Of a stretch of 64,000 bases of DNA, positions 33,220 to 44,680 are shown in pieces (position 1 is the stretch's first letter; each line of letters begins with the position of its first letter). The DNA is from Diospyros lotus (Eukaryota; Streptophyta; Magnoliopsida; Ericales; Ebenaceae): assembly GCF_014633365.1 (NCBI RefSeq), contig NC_068351.1, forward strand, positions 11,414,907-11,478,906. The letters run 5' to 3'. The position numbers and the translations under genes are program-made. Below the pieces are notes generated by a model, which ran no database searches, was not told the origin of the DNA, and was given only the letters and a program-made list of their open reading frames with translations.

Positions 33220-34215
33220 AGACCAAATAGAAAAGGTGCAATAAATTTTTTTAAGGAGGAAAATGATACGGGCAAATTTTTAGCAAAAATTATAATTTGT
33301 CAAAAGTTAAATATTACTTTATTAATTTTCAAGATATCTAATTAATATTGGCACCAAAAATTTGGTGCCAATATTTTTTGAAAAAATATTATAACAAAAG
33401 TTAACTTTTTTAAGTTTTATTTTTAAATAAGAAACTTAATATTTTGTGTCAAATCAAAACAACAAATGTGAAATAAAATTTTTAAAGAGTGAAATGATGG
33501 AAGGAAATTTTTAAGAAAAATTAAATTAGCCAAAAAATAATTATTATTTTATTATTTTATTTTTCTAGTGTTTCTTTTATAATTTATTCATATGTTTGTT
33601 AGGATATCTAATTAATATTAGGGCTAAAAGTTTATGACAAAAATATTATAATAAAATATTTTGATTTTTTTTTGTCACCAGATTATTATTTTTTATGCCT
33701 AATATGATGTATTTTTATGAAAAATTAAATTTAATAAAATTATTTTTGTCATTAAAATTATTTTTGTGACAAAAAATTGAATTTATTGTGATGTACATAT
33801 ATTTGTCATATATTTTTTTATAATACTATGTTGCGTCAAACTATTTTTGTTATAAAAATTATTACTTATTGTGACTAAAAAATTTTGTAATTACATTTTA
33901 TATAATTAAATATTGTGACAATTTTTTTTGTGATAAAATTATTTTGTCATATTATGTAAGTTCAATTGGCACCAAAAATTTGATGCCAACTTGATGTGAT
34001 AAAATTTTATGACAAAAATTATTTTGTCATTATAAATTATCTATATCACTATATTATGACAAAATATTATGTCAAAATATTGTTTGTCATAACTTTACTT
34101 ACTTTTTGAATTTTGCATGAGAAAATTTGATTTTGTCACAAAAAATATCTTTTTTGTGACAAAATTTAATCCATCACAATTATTTTTGTCACAATATCAT
34201 AAATTTCTTATAGTG
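33220..34215. repeat. CACTA subterminal repeat array, right
   Basis: Repeated TTTGTCAC/GTGACAAA and TTGGCACCAAAAATTTGGTG palindromes leading to the end TTCTTATAGTG at 34215. Counterpart of the array at 14785-15880. Confidence 0.7.
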
Positions 34216-35650
34216 ACGGGACCCTCATTAATATAGATGTGATCCACCATTAATGAAGATGGGATCTAAGGCGGCCACGCGAATACCCAGTGGAGCTGTA
34301 ATGATGTTGTGGTAGGCTGGCGTGTCACTAAGAGATGGATCGAGATTGGGCCAAGAGATGGGCCAAGATTGGGCTCGAACGGTCCAACATCCATTAATCA
34401 TAAATTATGGAGTATTGTTAAAAATAGGTTTGTTCCAAAACTAAAATAGGAATGGAATGAGCATGACAAACACTTTTTTTTCTCTATATATCAAAGTTAT
34501 GGATATTTTGCATCATGCTTTATATGAAAATGTTTATGTTAAAATTTCTAAATGTTTAAGTGCTAAAGATATACATTTCTATTGAAAATTGTAAAAATAT
34601 TGATAAAAATATGCATAGTAAAGATCATTCAAATCATCAATAAATAGAGAAGAAAGAAGACACCTCTTGTGAAAGTATAGACTCAAATATGTGCTTAAAG
34701 AAAAGTAAAGAAGATGAGGTATATTTCTATATTTATTTTTAATATTAATAGTGATCATGAGCTTAGCACATTAAATGATGATATTGAAACTCATGTTACA
34801 CTTTCACAAGAAATATTATTAAGTGCTTTAATGAGCTAAAAATTTAATTTAAAATATTTCTTTAGAAAACAAAAGTTTTCAAAACCAATTGCATGTATTA
34901 ACAAAAGAGTTGAAAGTTTAAAGAAATGAAAATAATCCTTTAGTAGCTAATTATACACAATTGTATTCAAGTAATAACTATATTAATCAACTAACTAAGT
35001 GCATAATCAACATCCTGATGTTTTATAAACTCAATTACTCGATTACTGATTTCAAAACTTGATCTCTTAATATTAAATATTCAGATTATTAATTATTCAA
35101 CACTCGATTATTATATTTTAAATCCTTCAAATACTTGATTGATTTGCTTATCAAGCAACATGTATTCATCCTTAAAGTCCTTCAAATGTTTTCCAACATA
35201 ATTAAATTTCAAAACATTTTTATGAATTTATTAAAACGTTATGATTCTTAAGTATACTTGATGTTTTTCCTTCTAAACATCAAATAGTAAATTTGAATTC
35301 CTTAGAGAGCTTTCAAATGATTTTCTAAAACTCGAGTATCATTATATTGAACGAGGATATCAAAATCATCTTCACTTGAGTTTTTTCATTCATTCATTCT
35401 TAAGGAGCGTATATCAAAATGATTTTGCTCAAATATTCAAAGTATTCAAACCTTTTTAAATTTACAAAAAAGATTGAGTGAATGTATAATTTTCACTTAT
35501 ACATTCTTTTTGAACTAATGTATCAAGATTGAGAACGCAAGGACAAGTTTGTCTCCTAAACATCAAGTATTCAATTTGAACATTTTACATGTATTTGAAA
35601 TATATTTCTTTAACACTTTGTAACATTATGATATTTTAAGAAAAATTAAT
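34216..35650 (+). other. Decayed retroelement DNA
   Basis: 34700-34860 reads, with stops, as an acidic NDDIETHVTLSQE-like stretch reminiscent of SIRE Gag coiled coils. 35020-35120 and 35310-35440 hold TTACTCGATTA-type motifs also found in the Copia LTR at 54.3-58.9 kb. No frame is intact and no border is clear. Confidence 0.3.
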
Positions 35651-35995
35651 TTTTATAATTTAGATGCCTTATTTATGAATTATTGGTGATTGATGAATTT
35701 GAGGATTTAAGTGGAGAAATTAAAAATTTATTGTGAAAAGTAATTAATGGTGATTTGTGAAAATTTTGAAAATTAAGTATAATTTATAATAAAGTTGAAG
35801 CAAGTGGAATTGAGGAGGGTATATAATATATAATATTATTAAAAATTTAAGGAGAAAGAATTGGAGAAGGCATGCATAATTATTAAATTGAAGGAGAAAG
35901 AATTGGAGGAGGCAGCCATGTATGCACAATATTATATTAATTAATGAAGGGATTGGCACGGAGATTGGGAATTCAAAGTGGAAGTAGTGAGCGCT

Positions 35996-37606
35996 TGTTG
36001 GGATTACATAGATCTTATCATATGTGTAGCGGAATTAAAATTTTAGTTTGCAGGTATTTCGTTTTTCAGAAAATATGGTTTAAGAAATTGAAAGCAAAAA
36101 CGAAATATTACCTCTTTGATGAAATTCGATCTCACCATTAGGTCTCCCGCCGTATAATCCTCCAAGTGTAGGATGTCGAGTCAGTCCACCCGAAATCACT
36201 TCTATCCAAGAATATCAAGAGAAATGGAAATTGAAGAAATTTTTCTCAAAAATTTCTAACTCGCTTCCTTAAATTCACACACAATTCCTCAAAACTCTCT
36301 CAACACTCAAAATGTTTCAAGTAATTTCAAAAAGATTTTAAATGAAAGGTTAATGGAGCTATTTATATAGCTCCATTAACCTACTCCTTTAATGGAAATG
36401 GGTTGGGCTTCCCAAGCCCATTCCATTTAATACTATTGGGCCAAGTCTAATGTGCTAGCAAAAGGTCAAATCTAATTAATAATTAAATAATTATATTCAT
36501 AATATAATCATTTAATTATTCTTATTTATCCAATAAATAATGTACTATTATTAGTAATTATAAAATTACTAAGTTATACATTTTCTCTTTGAAAGTGATT
36601 TCTTTTGGGTGGGACTTTTTGTGTTCAAAAATAAATTGGCAACGAGAATAATCAATGATTAATTCTCGTAAATCATAAGTGACATCTAGCAATATGTCAT
36701 GATTATCTAATTTATTGTGTAGCGGGCATTGTGAACCTTTTACTACGTTACCATGCAATACGGTCCTTCTATCATTCTATATCCCGACAAGATATGAGAT
36801 CATGGTCAGTAGGTCGAATCTCTTAATCTCGTCATATGACCAAATTCAAAATCAATCTTGACTAATTATGACACAACCCTTATGAAACAAATTCCATCGT
36901 TATATTACCTCGACCAAGGATTTATCGTCAAGTGATTACTGGATCGCATACGATATATTTCTCATAAATCTCGAGGTGATAGATTCCATGTCTAATACAC
37001 ACATACATTATGTATCACTGAATCAGGTACATAGATAAGTATGATTATTCTTAATTAGAACAACCATATACTATTGTTGATATCCTAATCCACCAATACA
37101 TAAATATTCATGTCATCTCAGGTTTAAGAACTAATTGCACAATCGCAACTAACATTAAATAATTGACCCGTGAGAAATAACCCATGTGATTTAATGTTAA
37201 CATTCTTGTTTAGTGAATTCATTCTTGTAACGAGCACCCATTCATCTTCCTTCTATATCTCATACAGAATGGCACGAGACTCACCAACCTTATCTTTTAG
37301 TATCTCATACTGAATAAGAAAGAAGACGATGTGCTGGCCTTTACGAGTTGCTATTATTCAAATTAGGAATTCTACGGCTAGGAACATGTTTATAGTATAA
37401 CGAATTGTGGATTATCCGTAACTCGTATTCTTAACTCTTAAGAATGGTATTAACTCCTTATTATACTAATAGATATATGTTTTATAATTTAAACCATATT
37501 ACAATTTAAATAAAACATAAGCTTGTAATTTAAATAATATTTAAAGAATTACAAGATCGAGTCCCTTTATGTTACTAGAATTAGTCTTCAGGGCTCATAT
37601 CTAACA
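35996..37606 (-). mobile_element. Solo LTR, family E copy E2
   Basis: On the minus strand it starts TGTTAGATATGAGCCC at 37606 and ends GTAATCCCAACA at 35996, 1,611 bp. Flanks GCGCT and GTGCC agree at 3 of 5. It includes a palindromic AGCTATTTATATAGCT at 36357-36372. No reading frame of note. Confidence 0.55.
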
Positions 37607-37919
37607 GTGCCCATATGCGCCACTTGTTAGCAAATTAAAAGCTCTTGCGCTAAACCCATGTAAAGGTTGAGAAGCATTAGATACAAGTATGAGAGCATTA
37701 ATTAAACAGATAAGACAGCACATGAAGAAGAACAAAATTAAGATGAGATTGTACAATAATTGAAGGTAAATTAGACCCACGTAGCCAGCAAATGGAATAA
37801 ACTCTGAAAGAATGGAGAGATTAAACAATTAATTAATTAGAAGGAGCAGGCAAGATAAATGATGATAGTACCTCAAATATCTGACCTAAGAGATTTAAGC
37901 GTGGGCACGAAGGAATGAA

Positions 37920-37932
37920 CGACTATAAATAG
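37920..37932 (+). promoter_or_regulatory. TATA-like box in a worn LTR
   Basis: GACTATAAATAGG, the same core as the family C LTR box at 61403. Confidence 0.35.
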
Positions 37933-38407
37933 GAGGAGGTGGAAAATAAATCAGAATATGTGAAAGTAGTAGTTGGGAGAGGCAAGCAGTAAGCATGATT
38001 AACAATCCAGGTAGGTGTAAAATAAATTAAAATTTGATGAAAATTGATTTCAATTTATTTATTTAAATAATTTTTTTATTGGATTTATTATAGAAGAATT
38101 TTGGGGATGTGCCACCAGTGTTATTAACACTTTGAATAAATACATTTGAAGAGACCTATTAAGACATTAACGGCAAATGGTAAGGGTCAATATATATTTT
38201 ATATGCAAATTTTGTGATCATAGCTTGCATGTTAGAATAGGGAAGTGCTTAGACATGAGACTATAAATTGTGGGGACTAAACAGAGCTTGTGTTTGTTGT
38301 ATCATATTTTTTAATATATGAGAAAATGTGTTTGATGAAAAACCTATTTTAGAATAAAAAATCATTATGTGAATCTCATATTTCGAAATAACGTTTTCAT
38401 ATTTCAA

Positions 38408-39167
38408 AACATACATAGAGATGTCAAAAGGGCCGGCCCGAGTCGGCCCACAGGCTTTTTAAAAGGGCCAGGCCGGGCCTAGGCCCTTTTGCCATGGATA
38501 GGGCCCGGCTTGGCCCACGCCCCCCCTACAAGGGGGCCGGGTCAGGCCGGCCGGTGGGCTAGAGGGCCGGGACGGGCCCTTAGCCCACAGGGCCTAGCGG
38601 GCCGGACCCGGTGGGCCCGACCCTTTTTTTCTTTTTTTAAATATTTTTTAAACATAATACATATAATATATACATATATAAATATCAAAATAATACAAAT
38701 ATAAAAATCATTTTTTTTCTTTTTAAAATATTTTTCATCTTAATTCTAAAGTTTTAAATATTATTTCATCATTTTATATTTCAAAATTCTATATGCCTTA
38801 TAAATTTTCTTGTGAATTGATATGAAAAATAATGTACATATAAAAAGAAGAATGTTTATTTATAATTTAAATATATAAAAAATTTAACTTAAAAATTTTA
38901 AATAAATTGATGGTTATTATTTATATATATTACGAAATTAAATTTTTTAGTATCCAATATCAATAATTATTAAAGAATAACAAAATTAAAAAAAAAATGA
39001 GTAAGGGCCTAATTGACTGGCCCATAAGGGCCTCATGGGCCCGGCCCAACGGGCCGGGCTATGGGCCCAATTTCTTTGGCCCAGCCCGGCCCTTTTTGAA
39101 CAGTAACGGGCCGGGCCAAAGCCCGGCCTGTCCTGGGCCCGGCCCTTTTGACACCTCTAAACATACA
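38408..39167. mobile_element. Non-autonomous hAT element, GGCC-rich
   Basis: 38416-39159 (744 bp) begins TAGAGATGTCAAAAGGGCCG and ends with the inverse TAGAGGTGTCAAAAGGGCCG, flanked by perfect 8-bp duplications AACATACA. Both ends are dense in GGCCCGG; the centre is AT-rich. No transposase. Confidence 0.9.
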
Positions 39168-40914
39168 TGAATAGAGTTTGGCGCGAATGTTCAAATATTT
39201 GAAAATCCCAAAATTCATGCATCATGTTTAGAAACTAAGTTTGCATGTTTTGAAGCCATATTTCTATACATGTTTCGAAATGTTTGTTGATAAGATTTCA
39301 ATGTTTGCTAAGTCTATATGCTATTTCGAAACCTGTTAAAATCTAAGCATATGTTTTGAAACCTATATAGTATGTTTCGAAACCTCTATCACTTCTGTTA
39401 GTAGAGCATTCAAAATCTATGTTTTCATATATGTTTTTGAAGCATGTTTCAAAACATCCGACTCTGTTAGCAGAATATTTGAAAAACCGACATGCTTTTG
39501 CATTTTAATTCAAAAGCTATTTAAAAGTTATCTTTTGACTTAATCTCCATACCCTAATGTTTAAATTTTAAAATTTTGTAAGTGGAGAATAAAACAAAAT
39601 CATGTTTTACATAAAACATTATCTCCCACTCATTCTGTCTTTAAGTGCATAACCAGTTGTAAATGTTGGATGTTTCGAAACATGTGATGTATATTTTGAA
39701 ACTTTAGTGTAAAAGAATGTTATTTCGAAACCTACTTTATCATTTTGTTTTTAACGGTTATAATTAGCCAAAACTCTATTTCTTAGTATATATTTGTAAC
39801 GGCCCGCCTCCCGAAGCCCCCGTGCACCAAGAGGATCTGTAAGAGGGTCATTACTAAAATGATACTGAACAATAACACAACTACAACACATATACAACCC
39901 TTATTAAAATCATATTCATTTTTTTTTTATATAACATCTCATAATCGTCATTACATAGCTGATCACCATGTGCCCATTTGGCTTACATAATACACATATA
40001 TCTCAAATATAAAACATTAACCTTAATACAAGCACAATGACATCCAGGATTTAGTTTCAGGAGAGCTCTGCACTTGCTACCATAACACGACGGCCTGGAC
40101 CCAAACCCTGCTGAACGTACCGGCTATCACATGCATTTCTCTTACTTGGAATGATGGAAAGCAAACGTGAGTTGCGAGACTCAGCAAGCTCTAGAAAGAA
40201 AGGCTGAAGGGTACAGACAAGACTCTTCCCATAACACCCCATGCAATTCATGCCAATGCAACGTCATGTCATGCCATGCCCAAAACTTGCCTTACTTCTA
40301 AACGCATAAACATATAATAAACTTCACATATAATAAACTTCACATAAATTGTAGCGACCCTCTCCCAGATAATCACGCTAGCAAAGGAAATCTGAAATGA
40401 GGTCGTCACAAAATGGATACAAGAACAATAAACTCAAAATAAACACCATATTATTATTTTTTTTTCTTTTACTTGCTCACTAATCATCAAGAGCCAAAAT
40501 AAAACATCTTCACAATTGCTCACTATTAATAGGAGCTCAAAATAAATATTACACACTCTTTACATTATCATCTGGGGCTTACCGCCCATACATTTTTCAA
40601 ATAAAATGGCACTAAGGTTCTAACAACAATTTGAACCCTCTATTTCCTGCCCTCAATATTACACCCATAGATCTTGAGGCTGGGACATCCTTGTACACAA
40701 CTAAACCCGGGCTCTAGCCTCATTGGACTCGCCCTTAGCAATAGCTTATCCCTTACCTGGAATGACAGGAATAAGCAAGGTGAGCCACAAGGCTCAGCAA
40801 GTATATATATATATATATATTGCCACAAATAAAGACAATAGAGTCAAGGCATGGATAAACCCAAAATAGAATAAACCCGACTCCCCAAGTACGAGTAACA
40901 TTTCCCATTAGATT

Positions 40915-41215
40915 CCCATTATTATTATCATTCCCATGCCATTGTCATTATGCATTTTATGCATAATTTCATTTCTTAATCATTATGATCATTTCCATGC
41001 CATTGGCATTATGCATTTCATGCATCATTTCATTTCTCAATCATTATGATCATTTTCATGCTATTGGCATTATGCAATTCATGCATCATTTCATTTCTCA
41101 ATCATTATGATCATTTCCATGCCATTGGCATTATGCATTTTATGCATCATTTCATTTCTCAATCATTATGATCATTTCCATGCCATTGGCATTATGCATT
41201 TTATGCATCATTTCA
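40915..41215. repeat. 61-bp tandem repeat, five units
   Basis: CATGCCATTGGCATTATGCA recurs with exact 61-bp spacing (GCCATTG near 40938, 40999, 41060, 41121, 41182). Units differ at few bases. Confidence 0.9.
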
Positions 41216-41407
41216 TGCAACATATCGGCCCTCCAGGCCTTTCATTCACATGCATGCATACATATACATAGAAAAATCATTTAGCCATTCATTTGGCTTG
41301 AGCATCACCGACCGGTTCTATGGCCACCTTTCCCGCGTCAGGCGCTTTTTTAGGATATCATTTTCTCAACTCGCGGTATGTAACTGCCGCGCAAAATAAT
41401 AAGTGCG

Positions 41408-41779
41408 CAAATAATAATACTATGCAATGCTCATGTAGGTTTCAAGTAAGCATATCAAACATGCTACATTATTAACAGTGTTCTCATAATCATCATGCGC
41501 ATTTAGCCATTTCAAGATTATCTCCACACATGAGCCAATGATATTTTCATCATATGATTTGACATCATTCATTGAGATTCATTTCCATACCATAAATAAT
41601 AATACCATGCAATGCTCATGAGGGTTTTTAAGTAAACATATCGACATGCTTCATTATTGGAAATATTCTCATTATGATCATCATGTACACTTAGACATTT
41701 CAAGATTTTATCCTCACATGAGCTAATGATATTTTCATCACATGATTTGGCATTATTTATTGGGATTCATTTTCATACC
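41408..41779. repeat. About 185-bp tandem duplication
   Basis: Two units (41408-41592, 41593-41779), each from ATGCAATGCTCATG to CATT(T/C)(T/C)CATACC, with moderate divergence. Confidence 0.75.
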
Positions 41780-42009
41780 ATTTCTCAAGATCAAACAAGT
41801 TGATTACATGAATTCACCAATTAAAATTCATGATTTTCATCTTTAATTCCCACCATTAATTAACTTCCCCATTTTTGGAACACTTACATATCCACGAGAT
41901 GATTTTTGAAGCCAACTAAAACATCACAAGAGCTTTGGGGAAAAATTTCAAGCGTTAGAAAAGAATCGGACCTCAAAGAAAGGATCAATGCATTCTGTTG
42001 GTTGACCGA

Positions 42010-42550
42010 ATAAAAGAGTTAGTCAACCGACTGTAGGCTTGGTCGACCGATGAAGAAGGCTTGGTCGACTAAATAGGGACTTGGTCGACCGAATAAGAAC
42101 ACTTGGTAAACTAACAGAAGCTTAAATTGTCACTTGGTCGACCGACTGAAATCACTTGGTCGACTAACAGAGGCTTATATTTTCACTTGGTCGACCGACT
42201 GAAATCATTTGGTCGACTAACAGAGGCTTATATTATCACTTGGTCGACCGACTGAAATCACTTGGTCGACTAACAGAGGCTTATATTATCACTTGGTCGA
42301 CCGACTGAAATCACTTGGTCGACTAACAGCCCACTTGGTCAACCGACTAGAACACTTGGTCGACCGACTGAACCACTTGGTTGACTAACAGAAGGCAAAA
42401 CATATACTTGGTCGACAGATAGAAATGCTTGGTCGACCAACCAAAGAACAAAATATTTACTTGGTCGACCGATCGAAATGCTTGGTCGACCGACTGAAGA
42501 ACAAAACACACACTTGGTCGACCGACAGAAAAACTTGGTCGACCAACTGA
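42010..42550. repeat. GGTCGACC-rich satellite-like array in LTR A4
   Basis: About 20 copies of CTTGGTCGACC(G/A)A(C/T)-like motifs. 42131-42342 is a higher-order array of four 53-bp units (starts near 42131, 42184, 42237, 42290). Each motif is centred on the palindrome GTCGAC. Other family A copies hold 3-6 GAGTCGACTT motifs at the same place. Confidence 0.85.
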
Positions 42551-43996
42551 GGCCTGAAACTTAAAAATCATTACGACAACCCACAAAAATCAACACCCCA
42601 AGCAAGATACACCAAATCTTGCTCCTCTAACATTCCTAATCAATCAAGTGTCATTCCTTTGAGAATTTAGGGTGAACTAAACCCTAATGAAAACTCACAA
42701 AAATGACCCAAGAGAAAGAGAACCCAAACTTGCATTAACAAAAAAGAAATCAACGGGAACTTGCAATGTAAAAGAAAATAGAAGATAAACTTGCATAACT
42801 AAAAAGAGATGCAAGAAGAACTTGCCTTTGATGAAGAAAACCCAATGGAGAAGAATGCACCCAGCTGCAACTTCACCTTTGAAGCTTCAATGGAGATTGA
42901 AAATGGAAGAAGAAGAAAGAAAGAAGAAGAGAATGGCCAATCGGGAGAGGAGGGAAGAAAGAGAAAAGAAAACAAGGAAAAGAAAGAAGTATGGGGGAGG
43001 GATGGGCGCCAACCAGCTTTCCAACCACCCCCTTAGCCAAATTACCACTTTGCCCCCTCTCCTTTACAAACATACCACAAGCCATTAAACCCCTTTTGGT
43101 CTTTTGCCTATTTTTCTTTTCTTTTTCATTTTTCTTTTTACTCCATAATACTCATAATTTCATTTATAATAATAACCATTTATGAAATTCCCTATTTTCC
43201 CTTACCTTTTTCGATAAAGCAAGGACTATTTGGTCACTTTGCATTTTACAATTCTTTTCTTCTTTTCTTTTAATCCATAAAATACAATTGTATATATATA
43301 TATATAATTTCATTTATTAAATTCTATCTCTCACATTTTACACATGGGCCTAAGCCTAATTCAAAAATCCACTCATACCCTTACATAGGCCCAAACCCAA
43401 CTCATTAGCTCAATTAATTATAATGGCCCATTTCCATTAGCCCACCAAAAGGGCCTCAACATAACATTAAGCCCAATGGGCTTTACAACCATACTACTTG
43501 CAATATACAAAATCTCCCCTTGGGCTCAACCCAAGTTTCCAAAGACCAATCCATTAATTTAATACATCATTTATTTATATAAATTTTGCCACATCAAGAT
43601 ATGCACATATATATATATAATGCCCATGCCCACTTTACTAATTGCCCAATTCATTTTAGCCCCATGGGATTTCTCTAAACCCATCACATACATGGACCTT
43701 AAACATTTGGCCCAAATGGGCAACCCAATTCATGAATTTAAATACATAAATTTTGACACTTAAAAATATTTTCCAACACAATTTATTAGGGCAAATCTCC
43801 ATATCTTCACAATTAAAATATTAATAAACTTCTAGACCCACTAACGGGTCGTTACATAAACGATCCTTGGGGCCCACATAAAATATACACTGGTGCCCAA
43901 GTCCAACATACAAACATGTTGGCAGCCTTTTATAGGCTACCATATCATCACTATTCCAAACATGCTCTCCCCTATCATCATATCGTCTTATCCTAC

Positions 43997-44091
43997 CGTT
44001 GTCGTGGGACTCTTAACCACCGGTCTTGTTGTTGTCGTAGGACTCTAACCCTCGGTCTTTCTGTTGCCGTGGGTCTCACCCCAAGGTCTTA
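43997..44091 (+). repeat. About 31-bp tandem repeat, three units
   Basis: GTTGTCGTGGGACTC...CGGTCTT occurs three times with divergence, in family B just left of the Cassandra insertion. Confidence 0.6.
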
Positions 44092-44170
44092 CCATGGGCC
44101 ACGCCGCCACCCATACTGTAACATCCCGCTCGAGCGATAGGAAGAACCGGAACAACTTACCCTGATGGGC

Positions 44171-44244
44171 CTACACGAACTTCCCAGGGGGGGTCACTCA
44201 TCCGTGGATTACCCCAGGTTAAGCACGCTTAACTTGGGAGTTCT
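44171..44244 (-). ncRNA. 5S rRNA-derived segment, tandem Cassandra LTR 1
   Basis: Same 5S-like order on the minus strand: GTTAAGCGTGCTT, then GGATGAGTGACC (one change) and GGGAAGTTCGTGT. Confidence 0.8.
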
Positions 44245-44537
44245 TTGCCAACATTCAGCCCAAAAGGTATCCAGCTGGTGTTGTTTCCTTTCTTACACTA
44301 TCCTCGATATATTCTAACTTCTCTGGGCTCTCGGGGTATTACATTCTCCCCCCTTAAGCACATGACATCCTCGTCATGCGACCTTACAACCGGTCCCAGA
44401 TCTCCCCCCGTGCATGGCCGATGTGGGATTCGCCTAAGGTGCCTACACGCACCCCCCATAGGGGCCTCACACCCACTTCGAGACTCAGCCTCCTCGTTGA
44501 GGTTTGCCCCACCACCGCGCTCAGAGGCTCTGGGGTC

Positions 44538-44550
44538 GGCTCTGATACCA
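44538..44550 (-). other. Cassandra primer binding site (tandem copy)
   Basis: TGGTATCAGAGCC on the minus strand, 2 bp from LTR 2. Confidence 0.85.
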
Positions 44551-44606
44551 CCTGTAACATCCCGCTCGAGCGATAGGAAGAACCAGAACAATTTACCCTG
44601 ATGGGC

Positions 44607-44680
44607 CTACACGAACTTCCCAGGGGGGGTCACCCATCCCTGGATTACCCCAGGTTAAGCACGCTTAACTTGGGAGTTTT
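44607..44680 (-). ncRNA. 5S rRNA-derived segment, tandem Cassandra LTR 2
   Basis: As in LTR 1, with GGATGGGTGACC unchanged from the 5S order. Confidence 0.8.

Larger units (their letters stand above)
14785..34215 (-). mobile_element. CACTA (En/Spm) transposon with many nested insertions
   Basis: Both ends read CACTATAAGAAATT inwards (14785-14798 plus, 34202-34215 minus). Subterminal regions at 14800-15880 and 33220-34200 are packed with TTTGTCACAAT/ATTGTGACAAAA repeats, the binding-site arrays expected of CACTA ends. Flanking 3-mers are ACA and ACG, so the target duplication is 2 of 3. A decayed transposase gene lies on the minus strand near the 14.8 kb end. The interior is filled by solo LTRs, a second CACTA and a TIR-bound unit with an LBD relic. 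That both ends belong to one insertion is likely but not proven. Confidence 0.7.
35650..38010 (+). mobile_element. Worn Gypsy-type LTR hosting solo LTR E2
   Basis: 35670-35995 and 37607-38010 read as one AT-rich LTR interrupted by the solo LTR. Support is a TATA-like GACTATAAATAGG at 37920-37932 and an AACAATCCAGGTAGG phrase similar to the TCATTCCAGGTAAGG block of families A and C. Borders were not found. A short tandem copy of AAGGAGAAAGAATTGGAG lies at 35851 and 35890. Confidence 0.35.
40345..43861 (-). mobile_element. Solo LTR, Gypsy family A copy A4
   Basis: 40350-43856 (3,507 bp) starts on the minus strand TGTAACGACCCGTTAGTGGG and ends GGGAGAGGGTCGCTACA. Flanks TAAAT and TAAAC agree at 4 of 5. 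It is the largest family A copy because of internal tandem expansions (61-bp, 185-bp and 53-bp units). Confidence 0.8.

Noticed and set aside
42131..42342. Regular 53-bp spacing resembling a CRISPR array
   Set aside because: Plant nuclear DNA, spacers are themselves repeated, and the array is inside an LTR.
42347..42586. 79-codon minus frame with repeated SVDQ units
   Set aside because: Translation of the GTCGAC array; not a repeat protein.
44245..44601. 118-codon plus-strand frame and its overlapping minus frame
   Set aside because: Lies wholly in Cassandra LTR and internal sequence, which is non-coding; the equivalent frame at 18573-18843 is the same artefact.
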